Positions 1 to 6,118 of a stretch of 6,118 bases of DNA are shown here, in pieces. The stretch is from Alphaproteobacteria bacterium (GTDB taxonomy: Bacteria > Pseudomonadota > Alphaproteobacteria > Micropepsales > Micropepsaceae), in assembly GCA_003451645.1 (NCBI GenBank), contig DMER01000162.1:8681-14798 (forward strand), written 5' to 3'. Position numbers and translations under genes: made by a program. The number at the start of each line of letters is the position of its first letter. Positions within the stretch are counted from its first letter, which is position 1. The notes under the pieces were generated by a model. It was not told the DNA's origin. It did not search any database and saw nothing but the letters and a program-made list of their open reading frames with translations.

Positions 1-312
1 GCTCAATGCGGCCCGGTAGAAGGGAAGTGCGGCGCGGCGGTTGTTGTCATGCATCAACCCGTCGCCTTTTAGCACGAGGGCCTTGGGGTTTTGCGGCTCG
101 AGCGCAAGTGCGCGGTCGATCGCGGCGCCAAAGGCGTCATGATTGCGATGCGCCAATTCGGTCAAGGCAAGCCCCAGGAACGCTTCGGCGCTGGCGCCCG
201 GCCCTTGCGTGGCGGCCCGGAATGCATCGAGGGCCGCGGGCAGGTCCTTGGCGCGGATGGCTTCAAAGCCTTTGCGTGTCCATTCTTCGGCTGAGATGTG
301 CTGCCCGGTCAT
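1..312 (-). CDS. Tetratricopeptide-repeat protein, N-terminal part (truncated by window edge)
   Basis: The first 104 residues are visible, read from ATG at 312 down to base 1; the rest lies outside the window. The peptide (start MTGQHISAEEW) is made of helical-pair repeats with TPR spacing. One unit lies at about residues 8-41 (GF.AI.AKDLPAALDAFR), a second at about 42-75 (AFLGLALTEL, then AIDRALALEPQNP) and a third begins at about 76 (ALVLKGDGLM, then ALPFYRAALS). The A.A..LEP.NP linker is typical of TPRs, which are protein-binding scaffolds, so this part gives no enzymatic role. The missing C-terminus could carry a catalytic domain, because TPR N-termini precede hydroxylase or sulfotransferase domains in some bacterial proteins; that is only a possibility. 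There is no signal peptide or good Shine-Dalgarno before the ATG. In-frame GTG (337-339) and TTG (346-348) are alternative starts. It follows the protease gene by 32 bases and is probably translated from the same mRNA. Confidence 0.78.
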   Translation of the reverse strand, partial: MTGQHISAEEWTRKGFEAIRAKDLPAALDAFRAATQGPGASAEAFLGLALTELAHRNHDAFGAAIDRALALEPQNPKALVLKGDGLMHDNNRRAALPFYRAALS

Positions 313-344
313 TGATGCAGTTTGGGGCTTGCTTGACACCTGGG

Positions 345-1292
345 TCAACGTGCTTGCGCAGCCGTGAGGTCCCATCCTTGCCTCGGCAGAGTAACATAGA
401 CGAAGCCGAGCACCGCGAGCGTCAGCGCTAAACCGGCCGCAGCTTGCACCGGATCGTCATTGGCGCGCGGTTGCGCCCACTGCTCAAACACATACCGGAT
501 GTCGCCGCCGCCATCGATGAAGTCGACGACCGATATTAGCATGTTGTTTGCTGTATGAAAAACGGAGGCGGCACCAATCCCTGCGCGCAACGCCAGGAGG
601 CAGAATAACAGCCCTGAAAAGAAATAGTCGACGAGGCTGAGCACAGGTGCAAGACCAGTCAATTCTGCGATCGAGACGTGGCTCCAGGCAAACAAGAGCG
701 ACGAGATGATCGCGGCGGCGCCAAGGCCAATGGCCGGCGTCAAGCTGGATAGAGCCCAGGCACGGTAGACGACCTCTTCGGCGACGGCGCCCGTGACAAT
801 GGCGATCGCGAATATGCTGACTGCCAGCGCATGCAACCACAATGGCCAAGGCTCAAGGGCAGCAATGGTAAGGGCCGTGGCCCGGTCTGGGGTGCCTAGC
901 GGCCGGAACTCTGGATCGTAGATCATGCCCAATGCATTGCTCGAAAAGACCCATAATCCGGCCAAGGCAACCATCAACCAGATGGTTTGTGCATCGGCGG
1001 GACGGAATCCGGCCGTTGCCAGAGGGCGGCCCTCAATTGACCTGATCCACACGATCACGAGGCCAATCAGCCCCCCCGCGAAAATGGTCTCAGCGCCATA
1101 GGCCGCAATGTCGAAGAGATACCCCGAGACGGACCCAGCCAAAGCATAGCCTAGGTCCAGGCCTGCCAGTGCCAGCGCAATTGCGGCCAATGCCATCACC
1201 CAGTTGAGAGGCGCGTAGGGCCACTCCAAGAGGCGAACGGGGTTATCCAATGGCGCAAAAGCTGCGCGCCGCGGCTTGCTTGGCTGATCCAC
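345..1292 (-). CDS. CPBP-family intramembrane metalloprotease homologue (CAAX/Abi-type)
   Basis: A multi-span membrane protein of 315 residues from the GTG start chosen here. It carries the three CPBP (Rce1-like, 'Abi') motifs in order: EEVVYR at residues 172-177 (paired glutamates and arginine), FAWSH at 201-205 (F...H) and HTANN at 246-250 (H...N). In the Rce1 family these glutamates, histidines and asparagine form the active site in the membrane. Hydrophobic segments lie near residues 31-53, 61-82, 103-118, 151-170, 188-203, 218-236 and 284-301. Bacterial members have been linked to peptide maturation, bacteriocin self-immunity and protein binding, but the substrate here is unknown. The same frame is open to a TTG at 1380-1382. 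I prefer GTG because a GGGGA lies 9 bases upstream, the TTG would overlap the yqeY start, and the extra 30 residues are not family-like. It is transcribed divergently from yqeY and leads into the TPR gene. Confidence 0.9.
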   Translation of the reverse strand: MDQPSKPRRAAFAPLDNPVRLLEWPYAPLNWVMALAAIALALAGLDLGYALAGSVSGYLFDIAAYGAETIFAGGLIGLVIVWIRSIEGRPLATAGFRPADAQTIWLMVALAGLWVFSSNALGMIYDPEFRPLGTPDRATALTIAALEPWPLWLHALAVSIFAIAIVTGAVAEEVVYRAWALSSLTPAIGLGAAAIISSLLFAWSHVSIAELTGLAPVLSLVDYFFSGLLFCLLALRAGIGAASVFHTANNMLISVVDFIDGGGDIRYVFEQWAQPRANDDPVQAAAGLALTLAVLGFVYVTLPRQGWDLTAAQAR

Positions 1293-1301
1293 GCTTGGTT
1301 G

Positions 1302-1306
1302 TCCCC
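1302..1306 (-). promoter_or_regulatory. Candidate ribosome binding site for the CPBP gene
   Basis: On the minus strand GGGGA lies 9 bases before GTG at 1290-1292. It is the main sequence reason for choosing this start over the upstream TTG. The match to the anti-Shine-Dalgarno is moderate. Confidence 0.45.
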
Positions 1307-1320
1307 AGGGAGTTTGTGCT

Positions 1321-1349
1321 TTGCGGCCTTGCGAGACCGCAATTATGTA
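1321..1349 (+). promoter_or_regulatory. Candidate sigma-70-type promoter for the yqeY-dnaG-rpoD operon
   Basis: TTGCGG (1321-1326) and TATGTA (1344-1349) are separated by 17 bases and lie about 30 bases before the yqeY ATG. Both boxes match the consensus only partly. This is an AT-richer island within GC-rich DNA, which adds some support. It overlaps the candidate promoter of the opposite strand. Confidence 0.35.
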
Positions 1350-1369
1350 TATGCTGCAGGCTCGTTCAA
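1342..1369 (-). promoter_or_regulatory. Candidate sigma-70-type promoter for the CPBP-TPR gene pair
   Basis: Read on the minus strand, TTGAAC (1364-1369) is followed after 16 bases by CATAAT (1342-1347), a one-mismatch -10 box. Transcription would begin near 1335 and leave a leader of about 40 bases before GTG 1292. That fits the GTG start and excludes the TTG at 1382, which lies upstream of this promoter. Confidence 0.38.
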
Positions 1370-1370
1370 G

Positions 1371-1375
1371 AAGGA
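1371..1375 (+). promoter_or_regulatory. Ribosome binding site of yqeY
   Basis: AAGGA lies 6 bases before ATG 1382-1384, a well-placed Shine-Dalgarno. It fixes the start of the YqeY protein. The frame is open further upstream to about 1250, but those codons lie inside the divergent promoter region and the oppositely transcribed gene. Confidence 0.8.
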
Positions 1376-1381
1376 TCGACA

Positions 1382-1840
1382 ATGCTGCTTAGAACCCGCT
1401 TTACCGAAGACATGAAAGACGCGATGCGCGCGCGTGAGACCCAGCGCGTCAGTGCCATTCGCCTGATCATCGCGAAAATGAAGGAAGCCGATGTCGAGGC
1501 GCGGGGCGCGGGCCGGGGCGAGGCGAGCGAGCCGGAACTGCTCGCAATGCTGCAAAAGATGATCAAACAGCGCCAGGACTCGATTGAAGCCTATGTCAAA
1601 GGAAACCGCGAGGACCTGGCCGATCAGGAGCGCGCGGAGATTGTGGTGATAACGCACTACTTGCCCAAGCAAATGAGCGAAGACGAGGCCAAGGCTGCGA
1701 TTGCGGCTGCGGTGTCTGAGCTTGGCGCATCCGGGGTCAAGGATATGGGCAAGGTCATCGCCCGGCTGAAAGAGCAGTTCACAGGGCAGATGGATTTTGG
1801 AAAAGCCTCAGGGCTGGTTAAAGCGGCGCTCGGTGGGTAG
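1382..1840 (+). CDS. GatB/YqeY-domain protein
   Basis: A soluble protein of 152 residues, the usual length of stand-alone YqeY proteins. The N-terminal half is helical and charged (MLLRTRFTEDMKDAMRAR, then RVSAIRLIIAKMKEADVEARG), close to the family signature L...MK.AM...D..R...LR.I...IK. A middle segment has MIKQRQDSIEAY (about residues 59-70), followed by YLPKQMSEDE and, near the C-terminus, MGKVIARLK, all recognisable in YqeY. The fold resembles the tail domain of the GatB subunit of the tRNA-dependent amidotransferase, which contacts tRNA. The role of the stand-alone protein is not established; a tRNA- or translation-linked role is inference. It is the first gene of the plus-strand operon, with a good Shine-Dalgarno and dnaG 36 bases downstream. 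A GatB/YqeY gene lies between rpsU and dnaG in Pseudomonas aeruginosa, so the position is conserved. Confidence 0.95.
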   Translation: MLLRTRFTEDMKDAMRARETQRVSAIRLIIAKMKEADVEARGAGRGEASEPELLAMLQKMIKQRQDSIEAYVKGNREDLADQERAEIVVITHYLPKQMSEDEAKAAIAAAVSELGASGVKDMGKVIARLKEQFTGQMDFGKASGLVKAALGG

Positions 1841-1876
1841 CGCCAGGCGCGGCCAGCACAAGACCGGGTAGGCGCG

Positions 1877-3835
1877 GTGCTCGACGACCTCAGGCATAGA
1901 ATTAACATCGCTGAATTGGTGGGCCGCAAAGTCCGGTTGATCAGGCGCGGCCGCAACCATGTGGGTTTGTGCCCTTTCCATCAGGAAAAGAGCCCCTCTT
2001 TCAGCGTCCAAGAGGACAAGGGTTTTTATCATTGCTTTGGCTGCGGTGCGCATGGCGATGCATTCACCTTTGTCATGGAGACCGAGGGCCTTTCATTCCG
2101 GGAGGCGGTTGAGAAGCTCGCAGCGGAGCAGGGTGTGCCCTCGCCATTGCGCGGCGCGCCAGCGCCTGAACGCGAAAAGTCAGCCGCAGGCCATACGCTC
2201 TACGACGTGAATGAGATGGCTACCCAATGGTTTCAACTGCAACTCGAAAGCCCAGAAGGCCTTGCCGCGCAGGCCTATTTGAACGGCCGCGACCTGGACC
2301 GGGGCGTGTGGGCGCAGTTCCGGATGGGCTTTGCCCCCGATCAGCGCAATGGCCTGTTGTCCCATCTGGCATCGCGCGGTGTTAGCGTGGAGGAAATCCT
2401 CGCTCTGGGTTTGGCGGTCACGCCTGAGGATGGGCGCAACCCTTATGACCGGTTTCGTGGCCGTGTCATTTTCCCCATTCTCGACACTCGCGGGCGGCCG
2501 ATTGCCTTTGGCGGCCGCACACTGTTGCCCGATGGCAAACCGAAATACCTCAATTCGCCCGAGACGCCATTGTTCAAGAAGGGCGCGGTACTGTTCAACC
2601 ATCAGGCGGCGCGGGCCGCGGCGGCCAAGGGCGAGCCAGTCCTGGTGGCCGAAGGCTATGTCGACGTGATTGCTCTTGTGCGGGCCGGATTTGCCGGTGC
2701 TGTGGCCCCTTTGGGCACAGCGCTGACCGAAGAGCAGCTGGGACTTCTGTGGCGGATGGCGGACGAGCCCGTCCTTTGCTTTGATGGCGACAAGGCGGGC
2801 CTCGCGGCGGCGCAGCGCGCCATGGATCGGGCCTTGCCTGAGATTGTGCCGGGCAAATCTCTGCGCTTTGCCTTCCTACCCGCTGGCCAAGACCCAGATG
2901 ACCTCTTGCGGGCGCAGGGCCGGGACGCGATGGCTTGGGTCATAGATAGTGCGCAGCCATTGGTCGAAGCCCTGTGGCAGCGTGAGGTGGCAGTCCTTGA
3001 TCCCTCCACGCCCGAGCGGGTGGCAGGGTTACGCGCGCGGCTGCGCGCGCTCGCCGCCCAGATTCCGGACACGGACCTCAGATATGATTACAACCGCAGC
3101 TTTCAGGATCGGCTGAACGGCCTGATCGATGAGCGCCGTGGGCCGGTTGGCAGCAAAGCGCGAAGCGGCGCCGGTGCGGGCTTTGGGCAAGGCATGCCGC
3201 AAGCCAGGCAGCCCTGGCGTCCAAACGGGCAAGGTGGCGGGAGCGAGCTGACTGCCCATGCCCGCCTAAGCAGGCCCGGGCGCGCGCAGTGGACGGCCCG
3301 GGAATCGCCAGATATGCGAGCGTCTCAACTTGCGCAGTCAGTTCTATATGGCGGGAAGGGCTCAGCGCGTCTGCGCGAAGAGGCGCTTGTGCTGTCCATT
3401 ATTAACAATCCAGAGCTTTTGGAGCGGCATTTGGATGAAGTTGCGAGGCTTCCCCTGGCCGATCCTCTGCTTGACAAAATTCGGCAAGCGTTACTACATG
3501 CGGCGGGGTGGGGAAATCCACTTGACTTTAGGGGGCTTCGCGACCACCTCTCGCGGTGTGGGTTCGCGTCTGACGTGGATCGATTGGAAAGGCGGCCGCC
3601 GATGAAGGGGTTACCCTTTGTCCGGCCACAAGAAGATTTTGGCGCTGTCGAATGGGCGTGGTTGCACGCTGTTCAGCGGCACTTAAAGTTAACGCAGCTG
3701 GAAGCCGAGCACCGTCTCGCCGCTGACGCGCTGTTGACGGACGAAAGCGTTGAGGCCCTCAAAAGACTGCAAGAAATTGACCGGCAGATCAAACAGGCTT
3801 CATCGCCGGAGGCAAGTGCGGAAGACGATTTCTAG
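1877..3835 (+). CDS. dnaG: DNA primase DnaG
   Basis: A full-length primase of 652 residues that makes the RNA primers for chromosome replication in concert with the DnaB helicase. The zinc-binding domain (about 1-95) holds C32, H35, C53 and C56 in CPFH and CFGC, flanked by EKSPSF and KGFYHCF. The polymerase core has RFRGRVIFPI (192-201) and FGGRTLLPDGKPKYLNSPET (211-230). The TOPRIM fold (about 254-345) has the metal ligands E259 (EGYVD), D303 and D305 (DGD) and the later DPDD at 339-342. Residues about 420-475 form a Gly/Arg/Pro-rich linker. The divergent C-terminal part (about 480-652) should be the helicase-binding domain. The start is GTG 1877: there is no in-frame ATG, GTG or TTG between the yqeY stop and this codon, and LDDLR aligns with the usual FLDELR near primase N-termini. 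The Shine-Dalgarno is weak (GGGTAGG, 4 bases upstream), suggesting coupling to yqeY. Confidence 0.98.
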   Translation: MLDDLRHRINIAELVGRKVRLIRRGRNHVGLCPFHQEKSPSFSVQEDKGFYHCFGCGAHGDAFTFVMETEGLSFREAVEKLAAEQGVPSPLRGAPAPEREKSAAGHTLYDVNEMATQWFQLQLESPEGLAAQAYLNGRDLDRGVWAQFRMGFAPDQRNGLLSHLASRGVSVEEILALGLAVTPEDGRNPYDRFRGRVIFPILDTRGRPIAFGGRTLLPDGKPKYLNSPETPLFKKGAVLFNHQAARAAAAKGEPVLVAEGYVDVIALVRAGFAGAVAPLGTALTEEQLGLLWRMADEPVLCFDGDKAGLAAAQRAMDRALPEIVPGKSLRFAFLPAGQDPDDLLRAQGRDAMAWVIDSAQPLVEALWQREVAVLDPSTPERVAGLRARLRALAAQIPDTDLRYDYNRSFQDRLNGLIDERRGPVGSKARSGAGAGFGQGMPQARQPWRPNGQGGGSELTAHARLSRPGRAQWTARESPDMRASQLAQSVLYGGKGSARLREEALVLSIINNPELLERHLDEVARLPLADPLLDKIRQALLHAAGWGNPLDFRGLRDHLSRCGFASDVDRLERRPPMKGLPFVRPQEDFGAVEWAWLHAVQRHLKLTQLEAEHRLAADALLTDESVEALKRLQEIDRQIKQASSPEASAEDDF

Positions 3836-3959
3836 GGCTTGAGATCGTACCCGATTGTTGCTTCTGGTTATGCCGGCCTCGACTGGGACAGTTGGTTCGC
3901 AGATCGCGGCTCAAGTGGCGTCGGGCGGGTTGTACGGTTTGGGTTGTAGGGGATGCGGC
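3836..3959 (+). other. dnaG-rpoD junction (possible rpoD leader or internal promoter region)
   Basis: A 124-base gap, longer than the 36-base yqeY-dnaG gap. I see no terminator hairpin with a T-run, so read-through from dnaG is likely. CTTGAG at 3838-3843 resembles a -35 or heat-shock-type element, but no convincing -10 box lies at the right distance. The rpoD frame is open from 3843 and contains ATG at 3870-3872 without a Shine-Dalgarno, so part of this stretch could be coding. A separate rpoD promoter, common in operons of this type, is plausible but not shown. Confidence 0.4.
3948..3953 (+). promoter_or_regulatory. Ribosome binding site candidate deciding the rpoD start
   Basis: AGGGGA lies 6 bases before GTG 3960-3962 and is the strongest Shine-Dalgarno near the three possible rpoD starts. 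ATG 3870 has none. GTG 4026 has only a weak GGA 4 bases upstream. Confidence 0.5.
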
Positions 3960-6118
3960 GTGACAACGAAACCACCCATCCGTCCCCTTGCGTTTTCTAG
4001 CTTGCTTGATGCTTGGTTGGATATCGTGACTACAAAAAAGACTCCGGACAAAAAGGCCAACCTAAAAACTGCAGCGCCAAGCAAGGCGCCCAAGCAGACA
4101 CAAAAGGCTGTCAAGGCCAAGGGCCCCGCGAAGGTGGCAGCGCCAAAGGCTAGCTTGGCGAAGACTGCGCCCAAAGCAAAGGCGGCTCATGGCCCTAAAG
4201 TGGCCGCACCAAAGGCCGCAAAGGGCAAGGGTGCTCCGGCGCCATCGAAACCAAAGGCGGCGGTGGCCAGCAAGACGATAATGCAGAGCAAAACGCCTAC
4301 TCCGAAAGCCGCCGCTCCGCCGAACGTGCCCAAGTCCAAAGCGCCCGAACCTTCCACGAAGACTTCCCCCAAAGCCGCTGCAGCAAGTCGTGAGACAAAA
4401 AACGTGGTTAAGCCCGCTGGTCAAAATCTGAAGCCTCAAGCCGCTGATGAGGTTGTCGCCAAAAAGCCTGGTCCTGCTCCTGCAGCGGCAGGCAAGGCCC
4501 CCGCAAGCAACACGCGGCCCATGGCTCAAGCGGGCAAACCGGCGGCGCAAAAGACATCGCCTGCCGAGGGTTCGCCCGAGGCTGGTTCGGAAGGCGCTGA
4601 TGGACCCTTGCTGGATCTGACCGATGCGGCGGTCAAGAAAATGATCGCCAAGGCCAAGGCGCGTGGCTTTGTGACCTATGACGAGCTGAACAAGGTGCTG
4701 CCATCCGATCAGGTGTCCTCCGAGCAGATCGAAGACACCATGGCGATGCTCAACGACATGGGCATCAATGTCGTGGAGCAGGAGGAAAAAGAAGACGACG
4801 CCGACGCGGGCGCCCCGGCGGTCCGGGAAGAGGGCGGGGCGCTCATTCAGGCTGAGCCGATTGAAGTCGAGCGCACGGATGATCCCGTCCGCATGTATTT
4901 GCGTGAGATGGGCACTGTCGAGCTTTTGTCGCGCGAGGGCGAAATCGCCATTGCCAAGCGGATCGAGGCTGGCCGCGAGACGATGATCGGCGCTTTGTGC
5001 GAAAGCCCGCTGACCTTTGAAGCGATCATGGCGTGGCGGGATGAACTCATGGAGGGCAAGATCCTCCTGCGTGACATCATCGACCTCGACGCATCTTATG
5101 GTGCCGGGCCTGATGGGATGAAGATCGACCTGTCGGCCACACCGCCGGGACCGCCGCCGCATGTAATTGCGCAGCAGCAACGCGCTGCTGGCCAACCTGT
5201 CGTGCGGCCTGTGCCAGGCGGCGGGTTCAACCAGCCGCTAAAGGCTCAGCCAAAACCGCAAGCGTCACCTGCGCCGGCAGAGGGCGAGGAAGGCGAAGCC
5301 GCGGCCCCGCCTGAAGAGGATTTCGACGAGGACGATAGCAGCCTCTCGCTGGCCGCGATGGAAGCGACGCTCAAGCCCAAAATCCTCGAGACGTTGGAAG
5401 AAATCGCCAACCGCTACAAGAAGCTCGTCAAGCTGCAAGAGGCGGAGGTCGACGCCCAGCTGAATTCCGAGGAGTTATCGACCAGCCAAGAACGCCGCTT
5501 CAAAAAGCTCAAGAACGAAACGGTCGAGCATGTCAAATCCTTGCGGCTGAACAACAACCGCATCGATAGCCTCGTTGAGTTGATGTACGGCATCAACAAG
5601 CGCCTCATCGCGCTGGAGTCACGTCTGCTCAGGATGGCTGAGGCGCATGGCGTGCCGCGCGAGGAGTTCCTGCGTGAATATGATGGCCAGGAATTGTCAC
5701 CCGAATGGGTGAAGCGGGTCGCCAAGCTTGGCCATCGTGGCTGGCGGGAGTTTGCCGCAAACGAAAAGGACCGCGCCAACGAGGTGCGCAACGATATCTC
5801 GACGCTGGCACAGGAAATGCGCCAGCCGATTGGCGACTTCAAGCGCATCGTGAGGACCGTTCAGAAGGGCGACCGCGAGGCCCGCCAGGCCAAGAAAGAG
5901 ATGGTCGAGGCCAATCTGCGGCTCGTGATCTCGATCGCCAAGAAATACACCAATCGCGGTTTGCAATTCTTGGATCTCATCCAGGAAGGCAATATCGGCC
6001 TGATGAAGGCGGTTGATAAGTTCGAGTACCGCCGCGGCTACAAGTTTTCGACCTACGCCACGTGGTGGATCCGCCAAGCGATCACGCGCTCGATTGCCGA
6101 TCAGGCCCGCACGATCCG
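3960..6118 (+). CDS. rpoD: Primary RNA polymerase sigma factor RpoD (sigma-70), C-terminus cut by window edge
   Basis: The housekeeping sigma factor, which directs RNA polymerase to promoters. 719 codons are visible from GTG 3960. In numbering from the alternative GTG 4026 (add 22 for 3960): a Lys/Ala/Pro-rich tail at 1-190; region 1.1 from about 192 ([16 protein letters not shown], then [13 protein letters not shown]); region 1.2 at about 285-318 ([12 protein letters not shown], then [16 protein letters not shown]); a long non-conserved region with a Pro/Gln/acidic stretch at about 360-440, followed by SLSLAAMEA; region 2.1 from about 626 ([20 protein letters not shown]); region 2.2 from 650 ([17 protein letters not shown]); regions 2.3-2.4 with [17 protein letters not shown], ending in DQARTI at 697. 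Regions 3 and 4, probably 200 residues or more, are outside the window. The gene identity is certain; the start is not. GTG 3960 has the best Shine-Dalgarno, while the VTTKK start at 4026 looks more like known alphaproteobacterial RpoD N-termini. Confidence 0.96.
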   Translation, partial: MTTKPPIRPLAFSSLLDAWLDIVTTKKTPDKKANLKTAAPSKAPKQTQKAVKAKGPAKVAAPKASLAKTAPKAKAAHGPKVAAPKAAKGKGAPAPSKPKAAVASKTIMQSKTPTPKAAAPPNVPKSKAPEPSTKTSPKAAAASRETKNVVKPAGQNLKPQAADEVVAKKPGPAPAAAGKAPASNTRPMAQAGKPAAQKTSPAEGSPEAGSEGADGPLLDLTDAAVKKMIAKAKARGFVTYDELNKVLPSDQVSSEQIEDTMAMLNDMGINVVEQEEKEDDADAGAPAVREEGGALIQAEPIEVERTDDPVRMYLREMGTVELLSREGEIAIAKRIEAGRETMIGALCESPLTFEAIMAWRDELMEGKILLRDIIDLDASYGAGPDGMKIDLSATPPGPPPHVIAQQQRAAGQPVVRPVPGGGFNQPLKAQPKPQASPAPAEGEEGEAAAPPEEDFDEDDSSLSLAAMEATLKPKILETLEEIANRYKKLVKLQEAEVDAQLNSEELSTSQERRFKKLKNETVEHVKSLRLNNNRIDSLVELMYGINKRLIALESRLLRMAEAHGVPREEFLREYDGQELSPEWVKRVAKLGHRGWREFAANEKDRANEVRNDISTLAQEMRQPIGDFKRIVRTVQKGDREARQAKKEMVEANLRLVISIAKKYTNRGLQFLDLIQEGNIGLMKAVDKFEYRRGYKFSTYATWWIRQAITRSIADQARTI
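4026..4598 (+). other. Lys/Ala/Pro-rich low-complexity segment encoding the RpoD N-terminal tail
   Basis: Codons for about 191 residues preceding region 1.1. By hand count the first 190 contain about 36 Lys, 48 Ala and 29 Pro, or roughly 60% together. Aromatic residues are absent and acidic residues are rare until the last 15 or so. The unit PKA, usually preceded by A, T or S, recurs at residues 40, 49, 62, 76, 93 and 115. TPKA and SPKA resemble the S/T-P-K motifs of histone H1 tails. At DNA level the word CCAAAGGC recurs (near 4143, 4209 and 4252), so the tract may have grown by repeat expansion. It is predicted to be disordered, strongly basic and possibly DNA- or RNA-binding; that function is inference. 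Confidence 0.8.

Noticed and set aside
6..431. A 141-codon plus-strand frame across the left end.
   Set aside because: It overlaps the TPR gene and the 3' end of the CPBP gene on the other strand. Its Arg-rich product matches nothing and has no ribosome binding site.
1071..1077. Run of seven C (seven G on the coding strand of the CPBP gene), a possible slippage or phase-variation site.
   Set aside because: The frame is intact through it, and the run is short for phase variation in GC-rich DNA. A single sequence cannot show length variation.
1293..1382. TTG start at 1382 for the CPBP gene, adding 30 residues.
   Set aside because: TTG is a rare start, it lacks a good Shine-Dalgarno, it would overlap the yqeY start, and it lies upstream of the best minus-strand promoter candidate.
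3836..3959. Possible terminator between dnaG and rpoD.
   Set aside because: I found no stable inverted repeat followed by a T-run.
3911..4174. An antisense frame whose product looks like a hydrophobic membrane protein.
   Set aside because: The complement of Lys/Ala/Pro codons gives Phe, Leu, Ala and Gly codons, so the apparent membrane segments are a by-product of the RpoD tail.
4062..5195. A 377-codon open frame on the minus strand opposite rpoD.
   Set aside because: It lies wholly antisense to conserved RpoD codons. Its Arg/Leu/Gly/His-rich product is what the complement of GC-rich sigma-factor codons yields, and it has no recognisable domain.

Overview
The window looks like part of an alphaproteobacterial chromosome. 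It is GC-rich, and the partial sigma factor has the alphaproteobacterial RpoD layout: region 1.1 close to [14 protein letters not shown], then [12 protein letters not shown] and a long acidic non-conserved region. It belongs to housekeeping DNA, the 'macromolecular synthesis' cluster, with an accessory pair transcribed away from it. I cannot place it below class level.

Left arm (1-1292, minus strand): a CPBP-family (CAAX/Abi) intramembrane metalloprotease homologue is followed 32 bases downstream by the start of a tetratricopeptide-repeat protein that runs off the window's left edge. The two probably share a transcript. The divergent control region (about 1293-1381) holds candidate promoters for both directions whose elements overlap.

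Right arm (1382-6118, plus strand): a GatB/YqeY-domain protein, then the DNA primase DnaG after a 36-base gap, then the primary sigma factor RpoD, which is cut by the right edge in region 2.4. The yqeY-dnaG-rpoD order is a known form of the rpsU-dnaG-rpoD operon that links protein synthesis, replication priming and transcription initiation. No rpsU is visible here.

The most unusual element is in RpoD. About 190 residues rich in Lys, Ala and Pro, resembling a histone H1 tail, precede the normal region 1.1, and the start codon is ambiguous among ATG 3870, GTG 3960 and GTG 4026. I found no CRISPR array, insertion sequence, tRNA, rRNA, toxin-antitoxin pair or evident defence locus, and nothing that amounts to a new multi-gene system.
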